Shown piece by piece: positions 43,237-51,078 of a stretch of DNA of 64,000 nt. A program made the position numbers and the translations under genes. Origin of the DNA: Paenibacillus tepidiphilus (GTDB lineage: Bacteria; Bacillota; Bacilli; Paenibacillales; Paenibacillaceae); assembly GCF_008635795.1 (NCBI RefSeq), contig NZ_VWRQ01000004.1, positions 310,001 to 374,000 of the forward strand. Reading direction: 5' to 3'. How positions within the stretch are numbered: the stretch's first letter is position 1; each line of letters starts with the position of its first letter. The notes beneath the pieces were generated by a model. It did not search any database, was not told where the DNA came from, and saw nothing but the letters and a program-made list of their open reading frames with translations.

Positions 43237-44012
43237 TGATATCTTTGGAGCATCTTACCCTGCGCAGAGAGCAAAGCCTGATCCTGGACGATGTGTCACT
43301 GGAGATGAAACCCGGTGAGAACTGGGTTGTTCTCGGCAGAAACGGCTCGGGGAAGACCACCATTCTGGAGATGATGACCGGCTACCTGTTTCCCAGCAGC
43401 GGCTCGGTCACCGTCCTTGGGTATAAATACGGCGAATGCGATGTGCGCGAGGTCCGCAAGGAAATCGGGTACATCGGTCCTTCTTTGATGGAAAAGCTGT
43501 CACTGAGCGATCCTGTCTGGGAGGTTGTAGCCACAGGGGCGTATGCTTACCTGAGGTTCTATCAGAGGATTCCTGCGGACGTGAAGGCGAAGGCGCTGGC
43601 ACTGCTGGATGAAATGAATCTGGGCGGGCTTGCCTTCCATGCCTTTGGGACATTGTCACAGGGAGAGCGCAAGAAAGCGATGCTGGCGCGCTGCCTGATG
43701 GCTGATCCGAAGCTGCTCATTATGGATGAGCCTTGCGCCGGACTGGATCTCTATGAACGGGAGAAAATGCTGGCGGAGGTCAACCGGTTAAAGAACCGCA
43801 ATGTCTCCGTTGTTTATGTCACCCATCATGTGGAAGAGATCGTACCGCTCTTTACCCATGTGGCGCTGATCAAGGACGGCAAGCTGGCCGGCTCGGGACC
43901 GAAAACGGAGGTTCTGACCAAGGAAATGCTCCGGGAGACCTTCGATGTGCCGGTAGAAGTGGAATGGGACGGAGGCCGTCCCTGGATTAAAATCAGACCT
44001 GGAGGCCAATGA
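43236..44012 (+). CDS. ABC-type ATPase, YlmA/ModF-like
   Basis: This 258-residue ATPase has Walker A GRNGSGKTTI, signature LSQGERKKAML, Walker B LLIMDEPCAGLD and switch VTHHVEE. No permease or binding protein gene is adjacent. The sequence resembles YlmA-type single ATPases, which may not be transporters. AAGGAG lies upstream, and the start shares one base with the thioredoxin stop. Confidence 0.82.
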   Translation: MISLEHLTLRREQSLILDDVSLEMKPGENWVVLGRNGSGKTTILEMMTGYLFPSSGSVTVLGYKYGECDVREVRKEIGYIGPSLMEKLSLSDPVWEVVATGAYAYLRFYQRIPADVKAKALALLDEMNLGGLAFHAFGTLSQGERKKAMLARCLMADPKLLIMDEPCAGLDLYEREKMLAEVNRLKNRNVSVVYVTHHVEEIVPLFTHVALIKDGKLAGSGPKTEVLTKEMLRETFDVPVEVEWDGGRPWIKIRPGGQ

Positions 44013-44013
44013 T

Positions 44014-45093
44014 TTGAATGAGATAACAGAAGAAGCTTTCGTGCAGGAGGACGGCATGCCCGGTCCGGCGGAAGCAAGCGTTCAGTCCAGATATATATGC
44101 ACGGCGAACCATGGATTTGCGCCGTACGCCCAGGAGGAGCTGCGCCGCTTGTTCGGGTCGGTGAAGAGTACGCTGCTCGCCCCGGGCGAGATATTCCTGG
44201 CCACACTGGAAGCTGAGTCCGGAGAGGTGTCGCAGCGATTGGCGGAGCAGCCGCCGGTCTTCCTGCGCCATATTCAGCCGGTACAGTTTCAGGATGTGGG
44301 CGAGCCTGGCGCCCTGGAACGTCTGGCAACCTACCTCAGCCGCCGCAAGGAGCTGGAGGGAGCGCGCGCAGCACTGCATGTGCGTAAGGGCGCCGGCTCG
44401 TTCTGGACGGAGAGTCCGGGGGAGCTGCGGGAGTGGCTCCAGGACCAGCTGGAGGGACTGGGGGCCGAATTTACCGTACAGGAGCCGGCCTGGGTCATCT
44501 CTGTCTATGCAGACAGGGATGCGCTGTATGCCGGCATCTCCAGGCCGGAGGATAACCTGTCGGATTGGAACGGGGGCATGATCCGTTTCCGGAAGGAGGA
44601 CGGGCAGATTTCCCGGGCCAAATTCAAGCTGATGGAGGCGGAGAAGGAGTTCGCCATTCCGTTTGCGGGCTTCCGGAATGCTCTGGATATCGGAGCTTCA
44701 CCAGGCGGCTGGACCTCGTTCCTGCTGGAGCGCGGGTTAAGCGTGACCGCGGTTGACCCGGCGCTGATGCATGAGACGCTCCGCAATCATCCGCGGCTGA
44801 AGATCCTCCGCAAAAATGCCGGCGAGGTCAAATTCCGGGACAATGAATTCGATCTGCTGGTCTGCGATATGAGCTGGAGTCCGAAGCTGATGGCGAAGCT
44901 GGTCAACGGGCTTCTGTACAGCCTAGCGCCCGGCGGCACAGCGGTGGTTACGGTCAAGCTGATGCATAAGAAGCCGATGGCGGTCATTAAGGAAATCATC
45001 GCGCTGTTCGAGGATAACCGGATGCAGGTGCAGCGGGCCAAGCAGCTGTTCCATAATCGGGATGAAATTACCCTTTATATGATTAAGTATTGA
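44014..45093 (+). CDS. RlmM-like SAM-dependent RNA methyltransferase
   Basis: This 359-residue protein has an N-terminal substrate-binding region and a C-terminal RrmJ/FtsJ-type methyltransferase domain. The SAM motif is DIGASPGGWTSFLLE, the catalytic Asp is in VCDMSW and the catalytic Lys in VTVKLMHKK. Close relatives methylate the 2'-OH of 23S rRNA. The TTG at 44014 has GGAGG seven bases upstream; an ATG at 44056 preceded by AGGAGG is an equally credible start and would remove 14 residues. It is the last gene of the operon. Confidence 0.78.
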   Translation: MNEITEEAFVQEDGMPGPAEASVQSRYICTANHGFAPYAQEELRRLFGSVKSTLLAPGEIFLATLEAESGEVSQRLAEQPPVFLRHIQPVQFQDVGEPGALERLATYLSRRKELEGARAALHVRKGAGSFWTESPGELREWLQDQLEGLGAEFTVQEPAWVISVYADRDALYAGISRPEDNLSDWNGGMIRFRKEDGQISRAKFKLMEAEKEFAIPFAGFRNALDIGASPGGWTSFLLERGLSVTAVDPALMHETLRNHPRLKILRKNAGEVKFRDNEFDLLVCDMSWSPKLMAKLVNGLLYSLAPGGTAVVTVKLMHKKPMAVIKEIIALFEDNRMQVQRAKQLFHNRDEITLYMIKY

Positions 45094-45129
45094 ACCGGAA
45101 ATCTGAAATTTCATAGCCATTTTATCAGG

Positions 45130-45205
45130 GAAAGCATCCCGCAAGTGACAGCCACCGGCGTAACGCCGGTGCGCTGCCAGAACTTGCGTGCGGCTTTCTT
45201 TTTTT
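45130..45205 (+). terminator. Nested three-stage hairpin terminator
   Basis: GAAAGC/GCTTTC, then GCAAGT/ACTTGC, then CACCGGCG/CGCCGGTG around a TAA loop, nest inside one another and end in seven T. The whole spans about 76 bases, much longer than a usual terminator, with internal bulges. It may be only a terminator or may contain a structured RNA. Confidence 0.8.
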
Positions 45206-45239
45206 GTGCAGGCAAATTAGCGTATTGGAGGACATGATA

Positions 45240-46733
45240 ATGAAGTTCCCGACCCAATTAACAACCGGTTCCTTATTTCAGGACAGGTACCGGATCATCT
45301 CGCTCATCGGCTCAGGCGGAATGAGCCGGGTCTATTTAGCCGAGGATTTGCGGCTGCCGGGTAAATACTGGGCGATCAAGGAGAGTGTGGCCAACCCGCA
45401 GCTCTCCGGAGATGTGCAAGCAGAAGCTGAGCTGCTGATAGCCCTGAGCCATCCGCATCTGCCGCGGATTACTGATTTTTATCCCCCGGACACGGCGGGG
45501 TATTGTTACCTGGTCATGGATTACATTGAAGGCGTTACATTGGAGGAGTATACGAGGTCTTGCGGCGGTCCGCTGCCGGCACAGGAGATCATCCGCCATG
45601 CGTTCTCGCTGCTGGAGGTTCTGGATTATCTGCACTGCCGTCGACCCCCGGTTATTTATCGTGACCTGAAGCCGGGGAATGTCATGCTCACCGGAGACGG
45701 ACACCTGATGCTGATTGATTTTGGCATTGCCCGCAGCTACAAGCATGAGGGTGAGGAAGATACCGTGAAGCTGGGAACGGTCGGTTTTGCGGCACCCGAG
45801 CAGTTTGGTAGCGGGCAAAGCGGTCCGGCGACGGACTTATACGGCCTTGGCGCTCTGATGCTGTATATGGCCTCCGGAGGGAAATGGAGCCATTGGCAGC
45901 CGGGGCTGGAGTCCAGGCTGGACAGGAGGCTTCCGTCTCGGCTTATACCGGTTATCCGCAAGCTGCTGCGGCATCATCCGGAGGAACGCTATCAATCCGC
46001 CCGGGAAGTACAGATGGCGATGGATGGGCTTCGTGCGCATAACTCCAGCCCGAAAGGGGGCTTACATGAGGAAATTAACAGTCACCAGCCTTCGACGGTA
46101 GCAACAGGACACCGGCCTTTTGTTGTCGGTGTACTCGGGATTGCTCCCGGCCTTGGTACTACATTCACCTCGTTTGCTGCCGCACGTTATCTGACGCGCA
46201 GCGGTTCTGTATCTTGGTTGGAATGGAATCCGGAAGGCACTGTCTACAATCGTATGGCCGGTCTGCTGGAAGGATCGGTTCCGGCGGGAGGGCGCCTGAT
46301 CCGCAAGGGCGTTGAGCTCTGGCCCTGCCTGTCCGGGCACGGCAGGGGGCCGGGTTTATCCGAGCAGAATATTTTCACAGTATTGGATATGGGCACCGGC
46401 AACTCTGAACAAGCTTTGCAGCAGTTTGCCGCCTGTGATGTCCGGGTACTGGTGGCTTCCGGCGCCGACTGGAGACTGGAGGAACTGCTGCGCTGGCTGC
46501 AGCATAGCGGAATCCAGGCCGATTCCCGTCTGCGGATCGCTCTTCCGCTGGCTGACCGCAGGACGGAGTCGCTGCTGCAGGAAGCTCTGCCAAGGGCCGG
46601 GGTATACGCTGTGCCGCCGTCTGCCGATCCATTCACCGGCTCCGGTATTCTTGGGAAGGCAATGGGACGGCTGTTTACCGGTATACCGGGCATCCGCCGG
46701 ACCCGGTTTGCCAAGGCGAACGGGCGCCTATAA
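45240..46733 (+). CDS. Serine/threonine protein kinase fused to a degenerate P-loop domain
   Basis: This 497-residue protein has a Hanks-type kinase in its first 275 residues: glycine loop LIGSGGMSRVYLAE, Lys in AIKE, catalytic loop VIYRDLKPGNVM (Tyr replaces the usual His), LIDFGIAR and GTVGFAAPEQF. After a short linker, residues about 295-495 form a second domain resembling MinD/ParA-type ATPases. Its P-loop position reads GIAPGLGTTFTS without the usual Lys, and a VLDMGTGN segment takes the Walker B place. No membrane segment or PASTA repeats occur. The start at 45240 follows GGAGG; ATG 45234 is too close to it. Confidence 0.82.
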   Translation: MKFPTQLTTGSLFQDRYRIISLIGSGGMSRVYLAEDLRLPGKYWAIKESVANPQLSGDVQAEAELLIALSHPHLPRITDFYPPDTAGYCYLVMDYIEGVTLEEYTRSCGGPLPAQEIIRHAFSLLEVLDYLHCRRPPVIYRDLKPGNVMLTGDGHLMLIDFGIARSYKHEGEEDTVKLGTVGFAAPEQFGSGQSGPATDLYGLGALMLYMASGGKWSHWQPGLESRLDRRLPSRLIPVIRKLLRHHPEERYQSAREVQMAMDGLRAHNSSPKGGLHEEINSHQPSTVATGHRPFVVGVLGIAPGLGTTFTSFAAARYLTRSGSVSWLEWNPEGTVYNRMAGLLEGSVPAGGRLIRKGVELWPCLSGHGRGPGLSEQNIFTVLDMGTGNSEQALQQFAACDVRVLVASGADWRLEELLRWLQHSGIQADSRLRIALPLADRRTESLLQEALPRAGVYAVPPSADPFTGSGILGKAMGRLFTGIPGIRRTRFAKANGRL

Positions 46734-46812
46734 CTGGCATGAAAGCGACAATTCGCTATTCCGGTCAAGCGCTTACGTATGCTACAATAAATCATTGTAA
46801 ATTTAGAGTGAT

Positions 46813-46848
46813 CCGGGGAGAGCGGGCTTGGCCGCATCCCCGGTTTTT
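46813..46848 (+). terminator. Intrinsic terminator between kinase and E1-like genes
   Basis: CCGGGGA and TCCCCGG pair around a GC-rich loop and are followed by five T. It would separate, at least partly, the kinase transcript from the next gene. Confidence 0.7.
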
Positions 46849-46870
46849 AGCATAGGGGGCGACTAACACG

Positions 46871-47941
46871 ATGAGTCAGGTACATAGAGAAGATAAGGAT
46901 GGGGCTGCTGTCCAAGCCGGAGATGGCCGGTACTCGCGCCAGGTCCGGTTCAGTCCGTTCGGAGCGGAAGGCCAGGCGGGCCTCGCCCGCTCCGCTGTCT
47001 TGATAGTCGGGGCGGGGGCGCTCGGTACAGGAATTGCCGAGACCTTAACGCGGTGTGGAGTAGGGCGGATCATCATAGCGGACCGGGATTATGTGGAGTG
47101 GAGCAATCTGCAGCGCCAGCAGTTGTATAGCGAGGAGGATGCCCGCTTAAGATTACCGAAGGCGGCTGCTGCCAAGAACAGATTGACGGACATCAATTCC
47201 GAAATTGTAATTGAAGCCCATGTCGCCGATGTGCGGGCGGAAGAGCTGGAGAGCCTGTTGCCCGGTGTGAACCTGATCCTTGACGGAACGGATAATTTCG
47301 ACACCAGGCTGATTATTAACGATATCGCCCAGAAGCACCGCATTCCCTGGATATACGGGGCCTGCGTGGGCAGCTACGGCATCACCTATACGATTCTGCC
47401 GGGAGAGACGCCGTGCCTGAATTGCCTGCTCGGCACCATTCCGCTCGGCGGCGATACCTGTGATACGGCGGGCATTCTGCCGCAGGCAGTGCAGCTGGTG
47501 ACCGCCAATATGACCGCTGAAGCGCTGAAGCTGCTCGGCGGCCGCCGCGAGCAGCTGCGAGGCAAGCTGCTGAGCTTCGACGTCTGGCGCAACGAGCATC
47601 AGGAGATCGGCGTGATGGCGGCGAAGAAGGCGGATTGTCCCTCCTGCGGGAGCCATCCCGTATATCCGTATCTCAGTGCGGCCAATACGGAGCGCAGCGA
47701 TGTGCTGTGCGGCCGGGATACGGTGCAGATCCGGCCTGCGCGGAGGCAGAGCCTGAATCTGCAGGAGACGGCGCTTCGTCTCTCCCGTCTGAGCGCCGGC
47801 AAGGTAGAGAGCAATCCCTACCTGGTCTCATTCACCGAAGAGCCGCTGCGAATGGTGATTTTTGCCGACGGACGGGCCTTGGTTCACGGGACAAGTGACA
47901 TCGCGGCGGCCCGCAGCTTCTACCACCGCTATTTTGGATAA
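46871..47941 (+). CDS. E1-like ThiF/MoeB/HesA family adenylyltransferase
   Basis: This 356-residue protein has the nucleotide-binding motif VLIVGAGALGTGIAE, the DRDYVEWSNLQRQ segment, DGTDNFDTR and a catalytic-Cys candidate in GDTCDTAG. Zinc-type Cys pairs occur at CLNC and CPSC. These proteins adenylate the C-terminus of a ubiquitin-like sulfur carrier (ThiS or MoaD). No carrier gene is adjacent, so the pathway (thiamine, molybdopterin or another) is open. About 75 extra C-terminal residues follow the zinc site. The N-terminal 20 residues look variable. Confidence 0.85.
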   Translation: MSQVHREDKDGAAVQAGDGRYSRQVRFSPFGAEGQAGLARSAVLIVGAGALGTGIAETLTRCGVGRIIIADRDYVEWSNLQRQQLYSEEDARLRLPKAAAAKNRLTDINSEIVIEAHVADVRAEELESLLPGVNLILDGTDNFDTRLIINDIAQKHRIPWIYGACVGSYGITYTILPGETPCLNCLLGTIPLGGDTCDTAGILPQAVQLVTANMTAEALKLLGGRREQLRGKLLSFDVWRNEHQEIGVMAAKKADCPSCGSHPVYPYLSAANTERSDVLCGRDTVQIRPARRQSLNLQETALRLSRLSAGKVESNPYLVSFTEEPLRMVIFADGRALVHGTSDIAAARSFYHRYFG

Positions 47942-47966
47942 TCTCATAGCTCCGGCAGTGTGAGCG

Positions 47967-47994
47967 AACGGCCATTCTCAGGAATGGCCGTTTA
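47967..47994 (+). terminator. Stem-loop terminator candidate after E1-like gene
   Basis: AACGGCCATTC, a TCAG loop and GAATGGCCGTT form a perfect 11-bp stem followed by only a short T-run. Confidence 0.6.
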
Positions 47995-48067
47995 CATTTA
48001 CGGGAAATCTATGGGCAGCTTGTGATCCCCCTCAAGGGAGCCGGCTAAGGCGAGGGAGGCGGAGAAG

Positions 48068-48799
48068 ATGAACGAAGTGATTGCTTGGTACAAGCCGGAG
48101 AGCAGGATGGAGAACGGGGCGGCGGATGATGCCGATGGTCCCCTGCACGAAGCGCTGCAGGAGCTGGGCCTGCAGACGGCAGCAAGCGCAGATCTCGAGG
48201 ATCTGCGCTTGCTGCTGGCCGGCATGACGCCGATATTGCTCCTCGCCGAGCTGACGGAGATCAGCACATGGGAAGGCTGGGACCTGATTGCGGAAATCAG
48301 GGGGCAAGGAAGCTTTTATCCGGTGATGGTCCTGTCCGGAAATAAGAATAGCGGTGATGAAGCCGTTGCGGTGTTTAAAGCGGGTGGCAATGACTATATG
48401 GCGAAGCCAGTACATACCGGTGAATTTCGCTGCAGAATACTGAATCTGCTGAGGCTGACAGGACGCCGCCGCGGTCAGGAAGCGCTGCTGAAGGTGGACG
48501 GTCTGCTGCTGGATCCCGGGCGGCGGCTGTGCAGCCGCGACGGGACTCAGCTGACGCTGACCCCTAAAGAGTTCGATCTGCTGTACTATCTCGCAGCCCA
48601 TCTGGAGCAGGTCTGCCCCAGGGAGGAGATCCTTAAGCATGTCTGGGGATACCATTTTCATGCGGATACCAATGTAGTGGACGTCTATATCAGACATATC
48701 CGCGCCAAAGTGGATAAAGGGCACCGAAATAAGTTAATTCATACGGTGCGGGGAACCGGATATGTAATGCGGGCGCCGCAGGGCGGCGCCACATGCTGA
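48068..48799 (+). CDS. OmpR-type response regulator with degenerate receiver
   Basis: This 243-residue protein has a C-terminal winged-helix DNA-binding domain (LTLTPKEFDLLYYLAAH, VWGYHF, VVDVYIRHIRAKVD, RGTGYVM) typical of the OmpR/PhoB class. The N-terminal receiver keeps the Ser (VLSG) and Lys (MAKPV) positions. It lacks the N-terminal acidic pair, and the phospho-acceptor position reads LLAELTE, where Asp is expected. It is therefore probably not controlled by ordinary phosphorylation. No sensor kinase gene is adjacent. GGGAGGCGGAG precedes the start. Confidence 0.83.
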   Translation: MNEVIAWYKPESRMENGAADDADGPLHEALQELGLQTAASADLEDLRLLLAGMTPILLLAELTEISTWEGWDLIAEIRGQGSFYPVMVLSGNKNSGDEAVAVFKAGGNDYMAKPVHTGEFRCRILNLLRLTGRRRGQEALLKVDGLLLDPGRRLCSRDGTQLTLTPKEFDLLYYLAAHLEQVCPREEILKHVWGYHFHADTNVVDVYIRHIRAKVDKGHRNKLIHTVRGTGYVMRAPQGGATC

Positions 48800-48842
48800 T
48801 CGCTCTACCAGCATTAGAATGCCTGCTGTTACTCTAGAGTGC

Positions 48843-49352
48843 CTACAGTACGCGGCGTGCCTTCAGATAAGTCCGTTTCCAGTTTCCTGAGTTCAGATCA
48901 GAGATAGTTACACCGGGCGAACCGTAAGTGTGAAGAATTTTACCGTTTCCGGCGTATACAGCCACATGGGTAACGTTCTTGCCGTTGGCTCTGCTGCCGC
49001 TGGAGAAGAACACCAGATCGCCTACGCGCAGATTAGCTTTGGATACTGCAGTTCCAACTTTCGATTGCGCCACAGAAGTACGCGGCAGATTGACGCCGTA
49101 TTTGGCGAAGATATATTTAGTGAAGGAAGAGCAGTCAAAATTTCTGGTTGTCGAAGTCGATGCTCCGAATTTATATGGTGTTCCCAGATATTTTTTGCCG
49201 AAGGAAACGATGCTGGATGCTTTAGAGGTTGCGCTCACAGATGCGGCAGCAACGGGTGCCGTGCCGGCTCCGGTCGCCATCAGCGTGCCTAGTCCGATCG
49301 TAGTGCACATTCCGACCACGATTGCTTGCTTCAACCATTGTTGCTTGTTCAT
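48843..49352 (-). CDS. Secreted NlpC/P60 family cell-wall hydrolase
   Basis: This 169-residue protein has a signal peptide (basic MNKQQWLKQ, hydrophobic core, AAA region) followed directly by an NlpC/P60 domain. The domain carries the catalytic Cys in NFDCSSFT and the His in THVAVYAG, with the supporting His in ILHTYG. Such D,L-endopeptidases cut peptidoglycan stem peptides. No LysM or SH3 domain is present, so wall binding must come from the catalytic domain. GGGAGG precedes the chosen start at 49352; an upstream in-frame ATG at 49427 lacks a site and would mask the signal peptide. Confidence 0.88.
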   Translation of the reverse strand: MNKQQWLKQAIVVGMCTTIGLGTLMATGAGTAPVAAASVSATSKASSIVSFGKKYLGTPYKFGASTSTTRNFDCSSFTKYIFAKYGVNLPRTSVAQSKVGTAVSKANLRVGDLVFFSSGSRANGKNVTHVAVYAGNGKILHTYGSPGVTISDLNSGNWKRTYLKARRVL

Positions 49353-49541
49353 GTTGTATATACCTCCCAGGTTTGTATCTATCTTTCTTTTGTCTTGCTC
49401 TGATTCGTAGTATAGCAGGTATTTCATTCCCTAAATTATGGCTGGGACAGCTCAAACCCGCGCTGTGACTGAGTTGGAAGCGTTATATTAAAATTCTATT
49501 AAAAGTTACAAAATATTAATATTTAACCTAAATTTCATAAC

Positions 49542-49588
49542 AAAAAAGCGTGGAAACCCTTGTGGGACAAGGGGATTCCACGCTTTTT
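49542..49588. terminator. Bidirectional terminator between thiN and NlpC/P60 gene
   Basis: AAAAAAGCGTGGAA and TTCCACGCTTTTT flank an inner stem CCCTTGT/ACAAGGG with a GGG loop. A-run and T-run flanks make it active in either direction; thiN transcription from the right would end here. Confidence 0.9.
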
Positions 49589-49639
49589 GCGTTTGAATCA
49601 AAGGTTACAGAGCTGTTGTTTTGCCCGGGACGAAAAGGG

Positions 49640-50281
49640 CTAATCCTTGCTCTGAATGATCAGCAGCAATCCGCTCTCAATCTTGACTGTGCCCTGAGGC
49701 TCTGCGAGCCGGTTGCTGACCGCCAGCGACTGCCCCAGCTTCAGGGTTGCATTCTCCAGCGGGTACTGGAAGCCTTCAAGGGTGATACCGGTCACCTCAG
49801 GCGTCAATGGCAATAAAGATACGTATGTATATCCCCGTTCCGGCACCACGGCCGTCGACCCGGTCAGCGTAATATAATTGTGGCAGTCCATTGCAGCGCA
49901 ATGGACTTGCCGCTGCAGCGCACGGGTCATCATCTGGATGCTCGCCAGCGTATGATCGAGTCTCGTTCCGGTGACTCCGGCCATCAGTATGGATTCCGGC
50001 TGTCTGTCCAGAGCGAGGTCAAGGGCCAGCTCGCTGTCGGTCAGATCCTTGTCGACGGGATCGCAGGCCAGCATTTCCCGGCTGCCCTCCCGGATCAGAT
50101 CCAGTGCATCGGGCGGGATGGAGTCGAAGTCGCCTACCGCCAAATCCGGTGTAATTCCGTGGGAGATCAGGAACAGGGCTCCCCGGTCGGCACCGATAAT
50201 AAAATCTTCTTCATCTATATACTGAAGCAGATCCTGTGTCAGACTGCCACCGGCAACAATCACAACGCGTCCTGCAGGCAT
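49640..50281 (-). CDS. thiN: Thiamine pyrophosphokinase
   Basis: This 213-residue enzyme makes thiamine diphosphate from thiamine and ATP. Family motifs include VIVAGG, IIGADRGALFL, AVGDFDSI and DKDLTDSELALDLAL, with a beta-rich C-terminal thiamine-binding half. AAGGAGG precedes the ATG on the minus strand. Its product is the cofactor of the pyruvate dehydrogenase E1 encoded about 2 kb away, though the genes are not co-transcribed. Confidence 0.93.
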   Translation of the reverse strand: MPAGRVVIVAGGSLTQDLLQYIDEEDFIIGADRGALFLISHGITPDLAVGDFDSIPPDALDLIREGSREMLACDPVDKDLTDSELALDLALDRQPESILMAGVTGTRLDHTLASIQMMTRALQRQVHCAAMDCHNYITLTGSTAVVPERGYTYVSLLPLTPEVTGITLEGFQYPLENATLKLGQSLAVSNRLAEPQGTVKIESGLLLIIQSKD

Positions 50282-50381
50282 GAAGCGTTCCTCCTTATTT
50301 ATCTGTGTCTTTTGTCATCCAGACCAGTATAATCTTTATCGAAAAGTTGTACAATCCGGCTGTGGACGCTAAAATAAATAT

Positions 50382-50407
50382 AGTACGTTCCCTAGAGGAA
50401 ACGTACT
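50382..50407. promoter_or_regulatory. Inverted repeat in the thiN-phosphatase intergenic region
   Basis: AGTACGTTCC pairs with GGAAACGTACT with one bulged A around a CTAGA loop. It lies between divergent thiN and the low-molecular-weight phosphatase gene, 41 bases before the latter's start. It could be an operator or a transcript hairpin. Confidence 0.35.
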
Positions 50408-50447
50408 GCTCGAATTCATACTGAATAAGCAACCGCTGGAGGTGAGA

Positions 50448-50918
50448 TTGATCGTCAGTGTATTGTTTGTCTGTCTGGGCAATATTTGCCGCTCTCCGAT
50501 GGCAGAGGCGGTGCTGCGCCACAAGATCGCCGAGAAAGGTCTTGAGCAGCAGATTACGGTAGATTCTGCAGGTACAGGCGACTGGCATATCGGCAAGGCT
50601 CCCCATGAAGGGACCCGTCGTATTCTGGACGCAAGCGGAATCAGCTATGAGAATATGGCTGCCAGAATGGTGAGAAGCAGCGATTTCATGCAGTTCGACT
50701 ACATAATTTGCATGGACCAGTCCAACGGGGCCAATGTCCGGAAGGTACAGGGCGGGGAAGAGGCGGAGCTGCTCTTTTTCATGGATCTGTTGCCGGATGA
50801 AGAGCTGCGCGAGGTACCGGACCCTTATTTTACCGGTAATTTCGAGCAGGTATATGAACTTGTTAATGCCGGATGCGATGTATTGCTGGAGCGGATAATC
50901 CGTGAGCATCTGGAATAG
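50448..50918 (+). CDS. Low-molecular-weight protein tyrosine phosphatase
   Basis: This 156-residue phosphatase has the P-loop VCLGNICRSPMAE with the catalytic Cys and Arg. The general-acid Asp lies in VPDPYFTG. DSAGTGDWHIG and FDYIICMDQSN are further family segments. In Firmicutes such proteins dephosphorylate tyrosine or arginine residues; the residue specificity is not clear here. TTG at 50448, five bases after GGAGG, is the probable start. Confidence 0.88.
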   Translation: MIVSVLFVCLGNICRSPMAEAVLRHKIAEKGLEQQITVDSAGTGDWHIGKAPHEGTRRILDASGISYENMAARMVRSSDFMQFDYIICMDQSNGANVRKVQGGEEAELLFFMDLLPDEELREVPDPYFTGNFEQVYELVNAGCDVLLERIIREHLE

Positions 50919-51078
50919 CAGAAGATGACTGAGAGGAAATGCTGCTTACCCGGCTCCTGTCCGGAACCATCCCGGATGTTCGAAGCCGGATAGGCAATCT
51001 GTCGTAATGAAAGCGCAATCAGCGTGCAGTTGGAGCTTTGTTCTAACTTTGTTCACTTTTTGGGCCGAAAGTCATGTT

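Noticed and set aside
45240..48799. Anti-phage defence system built on the kinase and E1-like genes
   Set aside because: Known E1-containing defence operons include E2-like, JAB or nuclease genes; none is present, and the flanking genes are housekeeping.
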